Origin: Notospermus geniculatus
Lineage: Eukaryota; Nemertea; Pilidiophora; Heteronemertea; Lineidae
Direction of reading: 5' to 3'
Assembly: GCA_002633025.1 (NCBI GenBank)
Contig: NMRB01002536.1
Location: forward strand, 1 to 64,000
DNA length: 64,000 nt
A program made the position numbers and the translations under genes. Under the pieces are notes generated by a model. That model was not told the origin of the DNA. It saw only the letters and a program-made list of their open reading frames with translations, and did no database searches. Below, one piece after another: positions 23,694-34,715 of the stretch. The stretch's first letter is position 1; each line of letters opens with the position of its first letter.

Positions 23694-23847
23694 AGCTGCC
23701 CATACACGATCAATATTATTGCACAATATGAGGATCACAATGGGCAATATTATTGTCAATCATTCTTCTAACTATCATGCTAGAAGCACAGGACCACCCA
23801 TTTGGGCCCCATATTGTGCAATAATATTGCGCCGTGTATGGGCGGCT
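23694..23847. repeat. 154-bp Harbinger-type MITE flanked by TAA
   Basis: The ends are AGCTGCCCATACACG and CGTGTATGGGCGGCT, and the arms continue as CAATATTATTGCACAATATG and complement. TAA lies at 23691-23693 and 23848-23850. Confidence 0.85.
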
Positions 23848-24796
23848 TAATGCATTTTTTTTGCTACTTTTGTATTTGCACGATTTCATTCAAAATTTTT
23901 ATATCACTGTGTTCTACTCATCGAGGCCTTTCATATCCTATTTTTTCACCTATTCTGTGTAGAAATGTGATTTTGTGGCACTTTTATCAAAATTATGTGC
24001 ACATGCTTGCAACACCTTTGACAGAGCCCCTTGAACCAATGGTCATGCTGCTACATAAAAATCAATGGCCATTGAATAGTTTGCGGGATTGACGGGGTGT
24101 CAACAGGCTGTGAATTGGTCCAATACCAGGAATCCAATGAATTGACGCAGCAAATTGACCCGATTTACTACGTACATTTTGTAATGCATTTTTGTAGTTC
24201 GCCTTATTGCCGCTAAGTGGCTCACTCTACTCAAATAACGCATTCGAGATCCAATACCGTGCTCCTTGCGAGTAGTGCAAACAATCTCCAAACCCAAACA
24301 GTTTTATGTTATACGAGGGGCACAAAATGGAGATTTTGGAGATACGTGTATTCCTGAAAAACTGCTGTCCATTTCTGTTATGAGTGTACATGTACACTTC
24401 GAAGATAGACTATGAGTTCATTATAAAAGTCACTGTGCAAGTGCCTAGTGCGACACCCGCGGCGATCGTCAAAGCGAACGGTTACCGTACCAATTATCTC
24501 ATTTGACAGTTAGAAGGCACAACGTGTTGGCTTTCATCTTGAATCCGACGTTTAAGTTCATCACATTTTTTATTGGCAATTTTGTGCATAAAGGCATGCA
24601 AGCAGCTCTCAGGTCTGATGAGCATGATCGCCGCGTCCCAAAATAGTGTACGGTTGACACGTGTTGTCGCCATGGACGAAAGAGCTCAACTTTCATGTAG
24701 GTAAATGCAGTCTAGTGGTACATGTATGTACAAGTGCTGGTATTTACTGGGAAATTTACTATCACGGTGAAGTGTTCGATTTGGAAGCATACCTAA
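23848..24796. other. Non-coding stretch
   Basis: No gene recognised; short open frames on both strands only. Confidence 0.4.
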
Positions 24797-24965
24797 AGGC
24801 TCTCCACGTGAGAGTTTTCTCGCAGAAGTTGGCTCACAATGGGCAATTCACCATTATTTGTTCCTCACGGCTTACGCTGGGACCAATGACACAAACAACT
24901 GCTCGCAGTTGAGTTGCCCATAGAGAGCCAACTTGCGCAAGAAAACTCTCATGTGAGAGGCGCCT
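24797..24965. repeat. 169-bp Harbinger-type MITE flanked by TAA
   Basis: The ends are AGGCTCTCCACGTGAGAG and CTCTCATGTGAGAGGCGCCT. The arms extend through TTTTCTCGCAGAAGTTGGCTC. TAA lies at 24794-24796 and 24966-24968. It sits about 430 bp upstream of the first GPCR start codon. Confidence 0.85.
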
Positions 24966-25396
24966 TAACTGTTCGCTGTCTCTAACTACCCCATAACGGA
25001 ATTCATGCAAGTGGAGGTGCACACGGTAAACTACAGCACGCTGCTCTTCTTTCTTTGGTGAGATGTTACTCATAAATGTAATGTATAGGAAGCCTTAGGA
25101 AAAAGCCGAAAGTTTCCTTGGTGGAAAATATTTCCTGTTACTTTAATAAACCAAAATAACTCGGGATATTGATCTCCGTAGATATAATTTTTTCCGCTTA
25201 AAAAGTGGACTCCTGCGTTTCTATTGGCTTCTGGACCCACGAAAACGCGATTTCGAACGGAAAAAAATGTGTTTTCTGCATTCAAGAATTTGAGAATTCG
25301 ATCCCAATAACAAACCAATCGTATTTCTGGTAGAAATGAAGCTGCAGAGTTGAGTACCAGAGCAAATCGTTTTTGCGCTAATACCCAGCGATCATC
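24966..25396. other. Upstream region of the three-exon GPCR
   Basis: Presumed promoter and 5' untranslated region. I see no convincing TATA box or other defined site. Confidence 0.4.
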
Positions 25397-28300
25397 ATGG
25401 ACTTGTCAAGTTCAAACATCACAGCAGTATCGCCGCATACCGACAGTCTCGGCATTCGAATTTACTCAGCCATTTTGGAAGCCACAACCAAATATACTTG
25501 GGCCTTCATGGTCGTAGTTGGCCTCCCAGGTAATGTCCTTGCACTTGCGATTTCTCTGCAGCGGTCGAATAGGAGGAACGCGGCATGTTTATACATGGGT
25601 GCTATTGCGGCGGCTGATTTTTTTGTTCTTATCAACTATGGTGTGTGTGAGTCAGCGATGTTTTGGATTGTAGGTGTAAACCTCGGTGAACTACCGCTTC
25701 AGTAAGTTGCAAAACGTTTTGTCCTTCTTCACTACATGTAAACGATTAGGTTGAAATGGGAGGTTCGATTATAAGTCAAATCTCAGAGACCTCATGACGT
25801 CATTCAGTCACATCAACTTGCCGCACCGGGTCTTTTGTAACGGTTTTCAGTCGATCTACCAATCACTTTTTTTTCTGCACAGATTTTGTTGGTACTTCGC
25901 ATACACCTTTGGTTCCATCTCCGGGATAAATTTGACTCTGATGTCCATAGATCGAGTCATCGCTGTCCGATTTCCGCTGCATGCTGTTCGGCTGTGTACA
26001 ACAGGGAGAGCTAAGAGAGCAGTAGCCGTCACATACACCGTCATCATGTCTCTTAACCTGCACATATTCTTCGTCTACAGAAAGGAAGGTAAGACAACTA
26101 TTCAACATAAATACGTACATGTACAGGACTGGTTCAGTGTACCGGTACTTTACCGGAAGCAACATTGTGTACCGGCATTGTATATTGATATACATGTATC
26201 ATGATATTTTCAAACTTGATAATTTGAGATATCTCCGCCCGTGGTTGAGGTAGAGACATGATATCACCCATATACAGGTTATTGAGGATGCCCATTTCGA
26301 TTATGCAATGACCTTGATGATCAGGTCAAGGTCAAACTTGATAATTTGAAACGTCTCTGTCTGTGGTAGCAGTAGAGGTTTGATAACACACATATATAGG
26401 TTATTTAGGATGCATATTTCGATTATGCAATGACCCTGATGATCATAGGTCAAGGTCAAGGTGGGAGGTCAAGGTCAAACTTCCCAAAGAACTGATAAAC
26501 AATGAAACTCACTGAACAGGAAGTGGATAGTATAACCTATAGTACAGTAGAGACCCCTATTATCGAGAGGTTGAACTACATTCTGGACGCAAGGGCCCAA
26601 CGCGCCGAGTAGCGGCGAACAGCGAAGCTAGCCAAAGACTTTTCACGGGTCAGTCATTAGAATTGGACTCATAGGAGATATGCAACTAATGTTCAGATGG
26701 AATATACCGGGCCGTTGGTTCACGTTTTTAGTGGCTGCGAACGTTAGATGGGTACATTAGGTAGCAATATACAGACGGATTTGCCGGGGAATTGCTCTGT
26801 GGATGTTGTATAATGTGATTTTTGTAAGATTTTTCTGAGTTGCAACGTCATTTCTAATTATCATAAATATGTTGAGTAGCTGGAATGTATTATAAAAAGA
26901 TTTATTCAGAAGCCAAAAGCATGACATGGCCCGCTGGCGCATCGGTAGAGCGTGCGGCTATGAATCCGGGGAAGTCGCGGGAGAAATATCTCCCCCAGCC
27001 CTTCCATTTTCCTACAAAACTGCATAACCCTACTTGCTAATAAATACCATTAACCACAGATCCCTGTCAACTGTCCTGCATTCAGAGAGACTATTCAGTA
27101 GTCTCTCTGAATGCAGGGGCAGCTAAATACCATCAACATTCCCCTCCCAGTCACCAAAAATATCAACAACCCCACTAACGTTCAAGACTACTGGATTGCC
27201 GCATTCATCGAACATGCAAATCACTGAATACACAGTACATGTGGATGGAAATGATTCGACCCCTAACAGGCCTAACACACGAAACACACTGGGTGCGCTT
27301 GTCACTGCTTGTAGTGGTCAACATTAACTATTACCAATGGTTGGAAACGATATTACATTTCAGCAAGGCCCTGTCGGCTAAAAGCTGTGATATGCCATAT
27401 GACTCCCACAAGCTTCTGACAACTTGGCTTAGAGTGGAGCATATTATATTTGTAAGTCCCGTGGTGGCCCGGCAAGACGTTCTGTATAATTGCGTTTCAC
27501 CAATCATTTCAATGGGGATCCTAGCTCGATAGAGGACAGCACACCGAAACCCGTTGTAAAAGAATCTAATGTCCCCCGATATATGATGTCCCCCAACAAT
27601 TCATTTACGGATTAAGCGGCACCATTGAATCGGACTCTAGAGAGACCAAGACCCTTAATCGTGTGACAAACAATGCAGGGGAACATCAGAAGGGTGGGGG
27701 CATTAGATTTCATCACACCTGTCCTAATACAATCATTGTCCATGATGTACGCCTTTTGTGTGGGAAATTGATCAGGACCGGGATGTCAGTTCTATTTCAA
27801 TAGATTTAACCACTTGTGACACCTATTGAAAAAGTCGGCTAGCGTCCCAATCTCGTACCCAGAGATTCGTTACGCTCGGGCCGAGGTTGTAGGTCGCTCC
27901 ACTAATCTCTGGAGATGGCTAGCCATTTTCACGCCTTAGGTGTGATTTTTGGTATCGTGCAATTTTTGACCGAATTTTAACCACAAATGCACTGAAATGA
28001 CTTGAGTATAAAATGTTCACACAGAAATGTCCTTAGAAAGTTTTTTTCGAGGGATCTGTTGTATTTATTGAAGAAAATCCACAGCACTACTCGGCGCACT
28101 GTGTAAACTTGGAGTGAAGCGGGATGCGCCGTGTGTAACGCACTTGCCTGCATTTTGGTTCCCGAAGCCACCGCTAGGGCTTAGCCGTCTCCAGAGATTA
28201 GTGTAGCGACCATCAACCTCGGCCGAGCGTAACTAATCTCTGGGTACGAGATTGCTAGCGTCCCCATTGAATAACGAACTCGACAGTTGCCTTCAGAGGT

Positions 28301-31179
28301 ACCGCATAATGTATATGTAGGAGTCATGGCGAGTCTTAAGTTGCCCGTAGCAAGGTTATGAGAACCTCGGCACCCTGCATACATTGTTTGTTATGTGTGC
28401 ACATTGAGCTGAGATTGCATGATGCTGGACTACCGGTCTAGTTTGCTTATTTTGGGGGCCCTTGCGCTGTTCATCAGTTGCCTCTCTGCAACTAGAAAGA
28501 AATGACCTATCGTCGCCTCTAAGTTCAGCGGTTAACACAAAATGTATAAAAAAGTATAAAAAGGCTTTTTAATGAAGTCTTAGTGGACAACCTGGTGTTC
28601 TGGGTCAAATTGTCCTCGGTATCCATTTCCTTCGGCTCATACATGTTACAAACGCATTCTCCCTACCGCAAAATTCTGTCGTCTGTTGGTTGCATTTTTT
28701 ACTCTTTAGTTCAACAAGGGTTGTGACGTATTGTTATATTGTTGCGCTCTATGTCCGTCCGACTCGCTGTCGGTGCGAGGATGCGTCCATCCGTTCATCC
28801 ATCTACAATTTGCTTTCCGCGCAATCACTTAAAAAACACCACCACGCGTCATCATTTTGGTAGGGATGTTACTTGGGTACTAATTACACAATCCTATTGA
28901 TTTTGGGATTTTGATATCCAATATGAATCGAATACTTACATTTATGATCTCTCTCGAATTTGCCTTCCGCGCATTAACTAAAAAACGCCACGAACGAGTT
29001 TTCGCCACCGCCCAGGTAGGCCATCGAGGACGCTTATCTGTTGATCGAATATACCCGGAAAATACATGTAGAAAATGGGGATTGTAATCGTAGGTCTCTG
29101 GGCGATTGCGAAAACTCTCCATCACTGAAGTCACCATCACCACCGTTTTGTTGTGGATGTTGGGATTAGGTAACTATACAGCGTACACCGTATCAATTTT
29201 ACAAAAGCTTAAGGTTCTCGCCTATTCGAAAGGAATCACATTTCTTCAACTAAACAAGAAAAGGACATCGGAGCGATGTCAATCGTTTCCGATGAGAAGT
29301 TTACTACTCTAGGGCTAATTTACTGTGACCTTGACCTCTGACCTTGAGAAGTATTGCGTAACTGGAACAGGCATACTTGATTAAACTTATAGGCGATGGT
29401 TAATTCAGTCTTCTAATTAGTTTTCTCTTGAAATTCTGAGCAGATTTGCACTTTAGAATTGTTTGACCTTGACCTTGGCCTCTGACCTTCAAGGTCATAG
29501 CGTAATCTGAAAGCTCATCCTCGATAACCTAGGCGTAGATGAAGGTTTTAGGCTTCCACCATCACCAGGTTCTGTCTCATGTTATTTGTGATGGTTGGCT
29601 GTGACCTTGACCTCTGACCTTGAGAAGTATTGCATAACTGGAACAGGATCTCTGATTAAACCTATCGGGGATGGTTAATTCAGGCTTCTAATTCGTTTTC
29701 TCCTGAAATTCCGAGGAGATTTGCACTTAAGAACTGTTTGACCTTGACCTTGACCTCTGACCTTCAAGGTCATTGCGTAATCTGAAAGCTCATCCTTGAT
29801 AACCTAGGTATGGGTGAAGGTTTTAGGCGTCTACCATCACGAGATTCTGACTTATGTCATGTTATCAAATTTGAATATCAAATCTCACCATGATATCAGC
29901 AAATATCATGCGACCGAGCAGGTGCAAACTGAAAATTTCAGTTGCAATAACATCCGTAGATGAGCTATGATGTTGTGATACCAGTTTCAAGTTGCTTACT
30001 GTGGCAGCTTTCCTGATATGTCAAAATATCAAATTTGATATATCAATATCATTATGATGCGGACACTGGACAATAAATTCGTTGATGCCAGTATCTTGCC
30101 AAGGGTCATAAACATAGGGAAGGAACTTGTTACTAGTGCTCTAGCGGGCCTTGGAGACAAGATATTCAAGAAACAAAAGTGTGACACACAAAATCTCAGC
30201 TTTTGATATATCAATTTCACCATGAACCAGGTTTTGCAGACCGGAAATTTTCATTCCATCTTGTAGCTCAGGTCATGTTGCCTGGGGATAGGTCATATCA
30301 GGTCTGTAGCTCTTGCAGGAACAAAGTTACAGGTGTGACAGACTGGACAGACAGACAGACAGACACCATGACCAAACACAATATGGTTTCCGATCTTGAG
30401 ATCGGAAACCATAATGACGACTGAGGAGTAGGCTACTGCTTACTGTGCGACAGCGTGGATGTTTTTCTGATTTTAAAGGAGACTCAAAGTGCATTCTGTC
30501 AATATAAGCTGCCTTTTGCGTGACAAGAGACCGTGACAACGTCAGCCTCGAACAAACAACGCCAGGAAACGTTTGATCTACGTCATTCAGGACATCTGTC
30601 GGGTTGTTAACGAGGCTGCACGTTGACAACGTCGTCTTGCCAAGCAAAGCAATGGTGAAGGCTCATACATGTAAACCCATTTTTTATCCAGAGGCAGCGC
30701 TCATAGTCCGTTTGTTTATCCCCGAGTACCCATCTTTGGAGTCGCTGATAGTTGCTTATCATATTTTTGTTGGAACAGTCCTTCCTTTTTCCGTCATTGT
30801 TTTATGCAATTTTTGGATCATCTTAACGCTGAAGGCCTCAACGAGGTGGAGGAAAGAGACAAACGAAATGAATAAATCTCGCGAGAACGATACGAGATAC
30901 ATCACCCGGATGTTGATAGTCGTCTGCTTTGCCTACGTCGTGACGTCACTTCCTTACCGGATGGGTGAAGCATTAATTGACGGTATTCCCGCAATTAGTA
31001 AAATGTACGATATGAATGACAGGTACTGGTATGTTCGTTTTCAAGCAGAACATTTTATTTTTGCGAATCTCTGGCACCTTAACTACGCCATTAATTTCTA
31101 CATTTATTGCTTGGCTGGCGGAGCTAAGTACCGAAATGACGTCAAGGTAATCGTTCGTAGAATACTTTCATGTCGATAA
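25397..31179 (+). CDS. Rhodopsin-class (class A) GPCR, three coding exons
   Basis: Exons 25397-25701, 25883-26088 and 30650-31179 join with consistent phases (2, then 1) at GT/AG sites and give 346 residues. Seven membrane segments can be placed. TM1 has Gly45-Asn46 and TM2 has Asp74. TM3 has Cys104 and the Asp-Arg-Val (DRY) motif at 125-127. A second-loop Cys lies in AHTCKP. TM6 contains CFAYVVTSLPYR. TM7 ends NYAINFYIYC, an NPxxY variant. Asn7 (NIT) is a likely glycosylation site near the extracellular start. The family signals from the plasma membrane through G proteins. The style is that of peptide receptors, but the ligand cannot be named. The third-exon acceptor (GCAAAG, 30649) is chosen because it alone keeps the phase; its pyrimidine tract is poor. 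Intron two is 4.6 kb and full of repeats. Confidence 0.8.
26211..26490 (+). repeat. Tandem dimer of a 125-bp unit inside GPCR intron two
   Basis: The phrase AACTTGATAATTTGA, then TTTCGATTATGCAATGACC, then TCAAGGTCAA occurs twice in a row. Each unit ends in AGGTCAAGGTCAA-type words, the extended nuclear-receptor half-site TCAAGGTCA. Confidence 0.7.
26935..27005 (+). ncRNA. tRNA-like remnant in GPCR intron two
   Basis: GCTGGCGCATCGGTAGAGCG is a good A-box half. The expected B-box is broken: GTCGCGGG is followed by an insert instead of TTCGAATCC. It is best read as a decayed tRNA-derived SINE head, not a functional tRNA. Confidence 0.35.
27075..27117. repeat. Perfect 19-bp-arm hairpin
   Basis: CCTGCATTCAGAGAGACTA pairs exactly with TAGTCTCTCTGAATGCAGG around TTCAG. 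No function assigned. Confidence 0.7.
27118..27848. other. Intron two sequence, nothing recognised
   Basis: Non-coding. TGTCCCCC-type phrases near 27570-27600 and 27690-27720 recall similar text at 37290-37480. Confidence 0.4.
27849..28253. mobile_element. 405-bp MULE-like non-autonomous element with 11-bp target duplication
   Basis: The ends AATCTCGTACCCAGAGATT (27849-27867) and the exact complement (28235-28253) are followed inward by matching CGAGGTTG text. Outside them GCTAGCGTCCC stands on both sides (27838-27848 and 28254-28264), a perfect 11-bp direct repeat. Target duplications of 9-11 bp are characteristic of Mutator-like elements. No transposase lies inside. The insertion is in the intron of the GPCR gene. 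Confidence 0.8.
28254..29324. other. Intron two sequence, nothing recognised
   Basis: No exon or element supported. Two related phrases (TTTGCTTTCCGCGCAATCAC near 28810 and TTTGCCTTCCGCGCATTAAC near 28959) suggest another diverged repeat. Confidence 0.4.
29325..29865 (+). repeat. Tandem dimer of a 270-bp unit rich in TGACCTTGACC
   Basis: Two units start CTGTGACCTTGACCTCTGAC. They share GAGAAGTATTGC, AACTGGAACAGG, TTTGACCTTGACCTTG and AAAGCTCATCCT in the same order. TGACCTTGA is the complement of the TCAAGGTCA half-site. Such units are common in marine invertebrate genomes, so a regulatory role is only a possibility. Confidence 0.75.
30343..30364 (+). repeat. GACA microsatellite
   Basis: Five to six uninterrupted GACA units, within a longer stretch (GTTACAGGTGTGACAGACTG) typical of dispersed repeats. 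Confidence 0.7.
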
Positions 31180-31760
31180 AAACTCACAAGAAAGTAATAA
31201 ATTTATGCAGAGCAAGGGGCATGATTGTGACGTGGGAAAAGCTGTGACTAATCACACAAAAGCACCACCTGGAATCAGTTTGACACGATCGGACCGTGGA
31301 AATCTTCTGTCAAAATTGGTCTGCTTTCTATAAAACTACTATAAACTTCAAGGGGTACATTGCATTCATTCCCTAGCCTGCGCTAAACATACCTGAGTTA
31401 AGGGAGTCAACCTCGCCCCATGTAGAGTAACCCTCCTTCATAGCGTATCCACGAATGCAACAGGAGCTGACAGCGAGTTGACCAATAGGTGTCACTACGG
31501 CCCAATTCAATGCATATGGCGGACCCAGTCATTATTGATCGAGCAGCAATCACGTAGATTTTCCTGTACATTGGTCCGCTAGGACTTTGCCGCCATCTGT
31601 TGGCAACATGCGCGGCTGACTGCTCCTATTGTTATTGGAGAATGATGCAATCACCGCCGGTGGCGCCTGCTGTCGACAAAATTGGCACTGCTGTGGCCCT
31701 TCAATAGCAGGATATGTCAACCAGGACTTGCATTTCTAGGACTACCATATCTCGTGCACC
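31180..31760. other. 3' flank of the GPCR gene
   Basis: An AATAAA-like signal (GTAATAAATTTATG) stands just after the stop codon, at about 31194. Otherwise no feature is seen. Confidence 0.4.
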
Positions 31761-31898
31761 AAGGCCCGTATGCATAAAGGTGGAATAAGGGAGGTAGAGA
31801 TATTCCAGGTATAACTTCACGTAAAAACTTGAAGTTATACCTGGAATAAGCTATCCCTCCCTTATTCCACCTTTGTCATATTTATGCAAACGGGCCTT
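31761..31898. repeat. 138-bp palindromic MITE
   Basis: The ends AAGGCCCGTATGCATAAAGG and TTTATGCAAACGGGCCTT continue inward as TGGAATAAGGGAGG and ATTCCAGGTATAACTTCA with their complements. The loop is only a few bases. Its terminus is like that of 1731-1884. Confidence 0.8.
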
Positions 31899-32149
31899 AG
31901 AGAAAACAACGAAGGTGTTATGTGTATAAGAATTTTGAATTGTCAGGAAGTACTTAGTATGATTTTTTCCTTTTTTTAATTATTTCTTGAATAGTGAGGA
32001 ACATTTTACATCAATAATATTGAAAAACTCATGCCTCCTCATTTCCAACCATTGCCACGTAACGGTATCTGAAAAACAGGAACAAATTAGACAAACAGAA
32101 AATGAATACTAATGATTTGAGTCACATCATCCTCCCACAGCACGTTTTT

Positions 32150-32640
32150 TTACATGGTATATATGTACCATGTTTCAGATCAATAGCCCCAGCTGTTACG
32201 AAACGTGCCCTGCTAAAGCCTTGTTCACATTGGCGGCGCGTGCGACGTGGTGCAAAGCATTGAAAAAATTACCAAGCGATGTCAGTTTTGACATAGCGCG
32301 GCGCGGTTTCGTGCGGTGGTCATGATTTGCGGAAATGACATAATTCTTGTCTTTCAAGGTTTGCCAGATACGCCGGTATCATCACGCGACAGGCGATTTG
32401 ACGCGGGAAAATACTGCAGGAACGATCGGGGGCGGTGGAAATCGCTCGTTGCGTCCTACCACTTCTTACCGCATCGCGTCGCACCGCAAGTGTGAGCAGC
32501 TATAGGCTTAACAGTGGGAGTAATCAGGCGTGAAAAAATACCCTTCGCACCGCGCCTGCAGTGTGAACAATGCTTTACGGACGACGACGGACGCCGCACC
32601 AAAAGCTCACCCCAGGTGACTTAATGCTTATGGAAGGCCA
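32150..32640 (+). repeat. Third copy of the dispersed TTACGAAACGTG repeat, split by a MITE
   Basis: The left part (TGTTTCAGATCAATAGCCCC, GTTACGAAACGTGCCCTGCT) and right part (CGGACGACGACGGACGC, AGCTCACCCCAGGTGA) match 10455-10560 and 11070-11165. The 360-bp insert at 32216-32575 separates them. Confidence 0.8.
32216..32575. mobile_element. 360-bp MITE with TA duplication and an identifiable empty site
   Basis: The inverted ends are AAGCCTTGTTCACATTGGCG and CAGTGTGAACAATGCTT, with TA at 32214-32215 and 32576-32577. The uninterrupted relative at about 10498 reads CCCTGCTAACGGAC, which is what remains here if the element and one TA are removed. The interior is GC-rich. Confidence 0.85.
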
Positions 32641-33043
32641 AGGGCAATGACATAAGATACCAGCATACCCTGACGTCCTGTGGGCCGACAATGCCATTCA
32701 TTGGCTTGTGGCTCGCAGCCAATGACAATAGCGTTTGCGTTCTTGGAAAGTTCGCATCTCAACCTAACAAAGGTAGTTTTTGCACGCTAACGATACTGAC
32801 GTCAATAAAGTTAGCGTTAGCGTTTATCGTAGGGCGTCTTAAACTCTCTAGTGTTTCGCTAACGTATAACGTTAAGCAGAGTCTACACGATACAACTTCA
32901 GGTATACAACAACATCCAACTTTGATGTTGGTCCAAGTTTGACGCCGTCCACACTATCCAACATCACACAACAGGGTAGATCATTTTGTTTTAGAAAGCT
33001 GGGTAACAATTTGGAGGGAAATGATTGAAGTTGGCTCCAAACA
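32641..33043. other. Upstream of the Harbinger transposase
   Basis: No gene seen. It should contain the left end of the Harbinger element, but the terminal repeat was not identified. Confidence 0.35.
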
Positions 33044-33107
33044 ATGGATGTCCAAGAGAAGAGAGGTATTAGCGCAACTGCAGCTGTAGTAATTGCTATT
33101 ATTATTA

Positions 33108-33486
33108 AAGGGACTAGGAAAATTTTTTCAAGCTTCGGTTATTACAAAATGCTAGTCTTTCATGATAAATTCCCACCGTCAATTCACTTTTTCAATTAAG
33201 TGTTAATTACTGGCACACAGATAAATCAGTTATCACCACACCATGGAGCATTCACCACGTCACTGGGAACCTAATCAACATAATAGAGTACAAGCTCGCT
33301 CCATACAATACATACAGCGATAGGTTCCCAGTGACGTGGTGAATGGTCCATGGTGTGGTGATGACTGATTTGTCTGGGTGCCAGTAATTAACATTTAATT
33401 GAAAAAGTGAATTGACGGTGGGAATTTATCATGAAAGACTAGCATTTTGTAATAACCGAAGCTTGAAAAAATTTTCCTAGTCCCTT
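33108..33486. mobile_element. 379-bp hairpin MITE inside the Harbinger transposase exon
   Basis: The ends AAGGGACTAGGAAAATTTTT and exact complement are flanked by TA at 33106-33107 and 33487-33488. The arms match almost perfectly over about 170 bp (AAGCTTCGGTTATTAC, then CCACCGTCAATTCAC, then CACCACACCATGG). Reading across the empty site (one TA kept) joins ATIIIK to RRQRRRRN in one frame. That fixes the insertion as post-dating an open coding exon. Confidence 0.9.
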
Positions 33487-33844
33487 TAAGAGGCGTCAAC
33501 GTCGCCGTAGAAATTATCAGCGAAGATTGTGGACAAGACCATGGATACTCAAAAGGGTTCAATTTGGAGCATACCATTGCCTTCTAAATGAGCTAAGGGC
33601 TTCAGATTCTTCCAGCTTTAAGCATTTTTTAAGGATGGATGAAAAATATTTTGATGAATTGTTGAGCAAAGTGGAACCACTCATCCACAGAGAAGATACC
33701 ACGATGAGGCCAGCCATCCCAGCAGCTGAAAGACTTGCCATTACACTTCGATACCTTGCATCAGGTAAGAATAGAAATCAGTTTTTCCTCAAGCAAATTA
33801 TCAGATAATCTGGTAAGAAAAGCAGAATATGAGCAAAAGAAGGA

Positions 33845-34275
33845 TGCCAAATTTACATTGAAATAAAACCATGATTTTTATTGCCATAAAAAGGAATTAC
33901 AAAATAACATTATTTCAAGTACCATGAGATGAATATCAATCTAATCTACAGTAACAAATTATTATTATATAGATAGAATTAGAAAGGTGCCAAATTTACA
34001 TTGAAATAAAACCATGAATTATTATTATAAAACCATGAGTATTATTGTCACAATTAAGGAATTGCAAAATAACATTATTTCAAGTACCATGAGATGAACG
34101 TCAATCTAATATACAGTAAGAAATAATTAGAAAGATGCCAACTTTACATTGAAATAAAACCATGAATATTACTGCCCTAATTAAGGGATTACAAAATAAC
34201 ATTTTTTTTTCAGGTACCATGAGATGAAGGAACACTGTCAATCTAATCTACAGTAGCCTACATGTAACAAATTAT
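33845..34275 (+). repeat. Three tandem copies of an AT-rich unit in the transposase intron
   Basis: ATTTACATTGAAATAAAACC, then ACAAAATAACATTATTTCA, then TACCATGAGATGAA recurs at about 33850, 33990 and 34140, with units of roughly 110-155 bp. It widens the intron between the two Harbinger exons. Confidence 0.75.
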
Positions 34276-34715
34276 TTTGTTACACAAAATTAAAATATCA
34301 AAGTGACATTTGTCTGCACTTGATTTCCTGGTGCCTGTTGTAAGATACACAAATTTCTGGAGAAAAATATTTCTTTCTTTCTATTCCAGGAGATTCATTT
34401 ACAAGTCTCCAATACTTGTACTGGATGCCAAAACAAGCTATCTCCACAATAGTTCCAGAGGTCTGTGAAGCAATTTACAGAGTTTTGGTTGAAGATTAAC
34501 TACAGGTAAAAATCAAGTTATGATTTTACATGTATATCCATGTTTATGTTTATGAAAAAAAGGACAAATTACTAGTGTCATCACTGATGAGAGACTGATT
34601 TTCTGACGGAGATATGATAGTCAAGCACTGTTAACCCTTACGGTCTATATTTTAAGTAGGGAAAATATTGCTTTCCATAAAAATAAACTCTTCTCAGCAG
34701 TAAGTTACTAAAAGA

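Larger units (their letters stand above)
33044..34505 (+). pseudogene. Harbinger (HARBI1-like) transposase, N-terminal exons, broken
   Basis: Exon one starts at 33044 (MDVQEKRG). After the MITE at 33108-33486 it continues with an Arg-rich run, LWTRPWILKR and FLRMDEKYFDELL, and ends LRYLASG at 33764 before GTAAGA. Exon two, 34390-34505, reads GDSFTSLQYLYWMPKQAIST, then IVPEVCEAIYRVLVED, then a stop. These are the N-terminal helix-turn-helix regions of HARBI1-type DDE nucleases. The in-frame TAA at 34497-34499 sits where the family usually has Tyr (EDYLQ). The catalytic middle is missing. A C-terminal exon of the same type lies at 38151-38429. The element is inactive. Confidence 0.85.

Noticed and set aside
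26530-26580. Tigger-like start (TACAGTAGAGACCCC)
   Set aside because: Only the first bases resemble a Tigger terminus; no subterminal repeats or second end were found.
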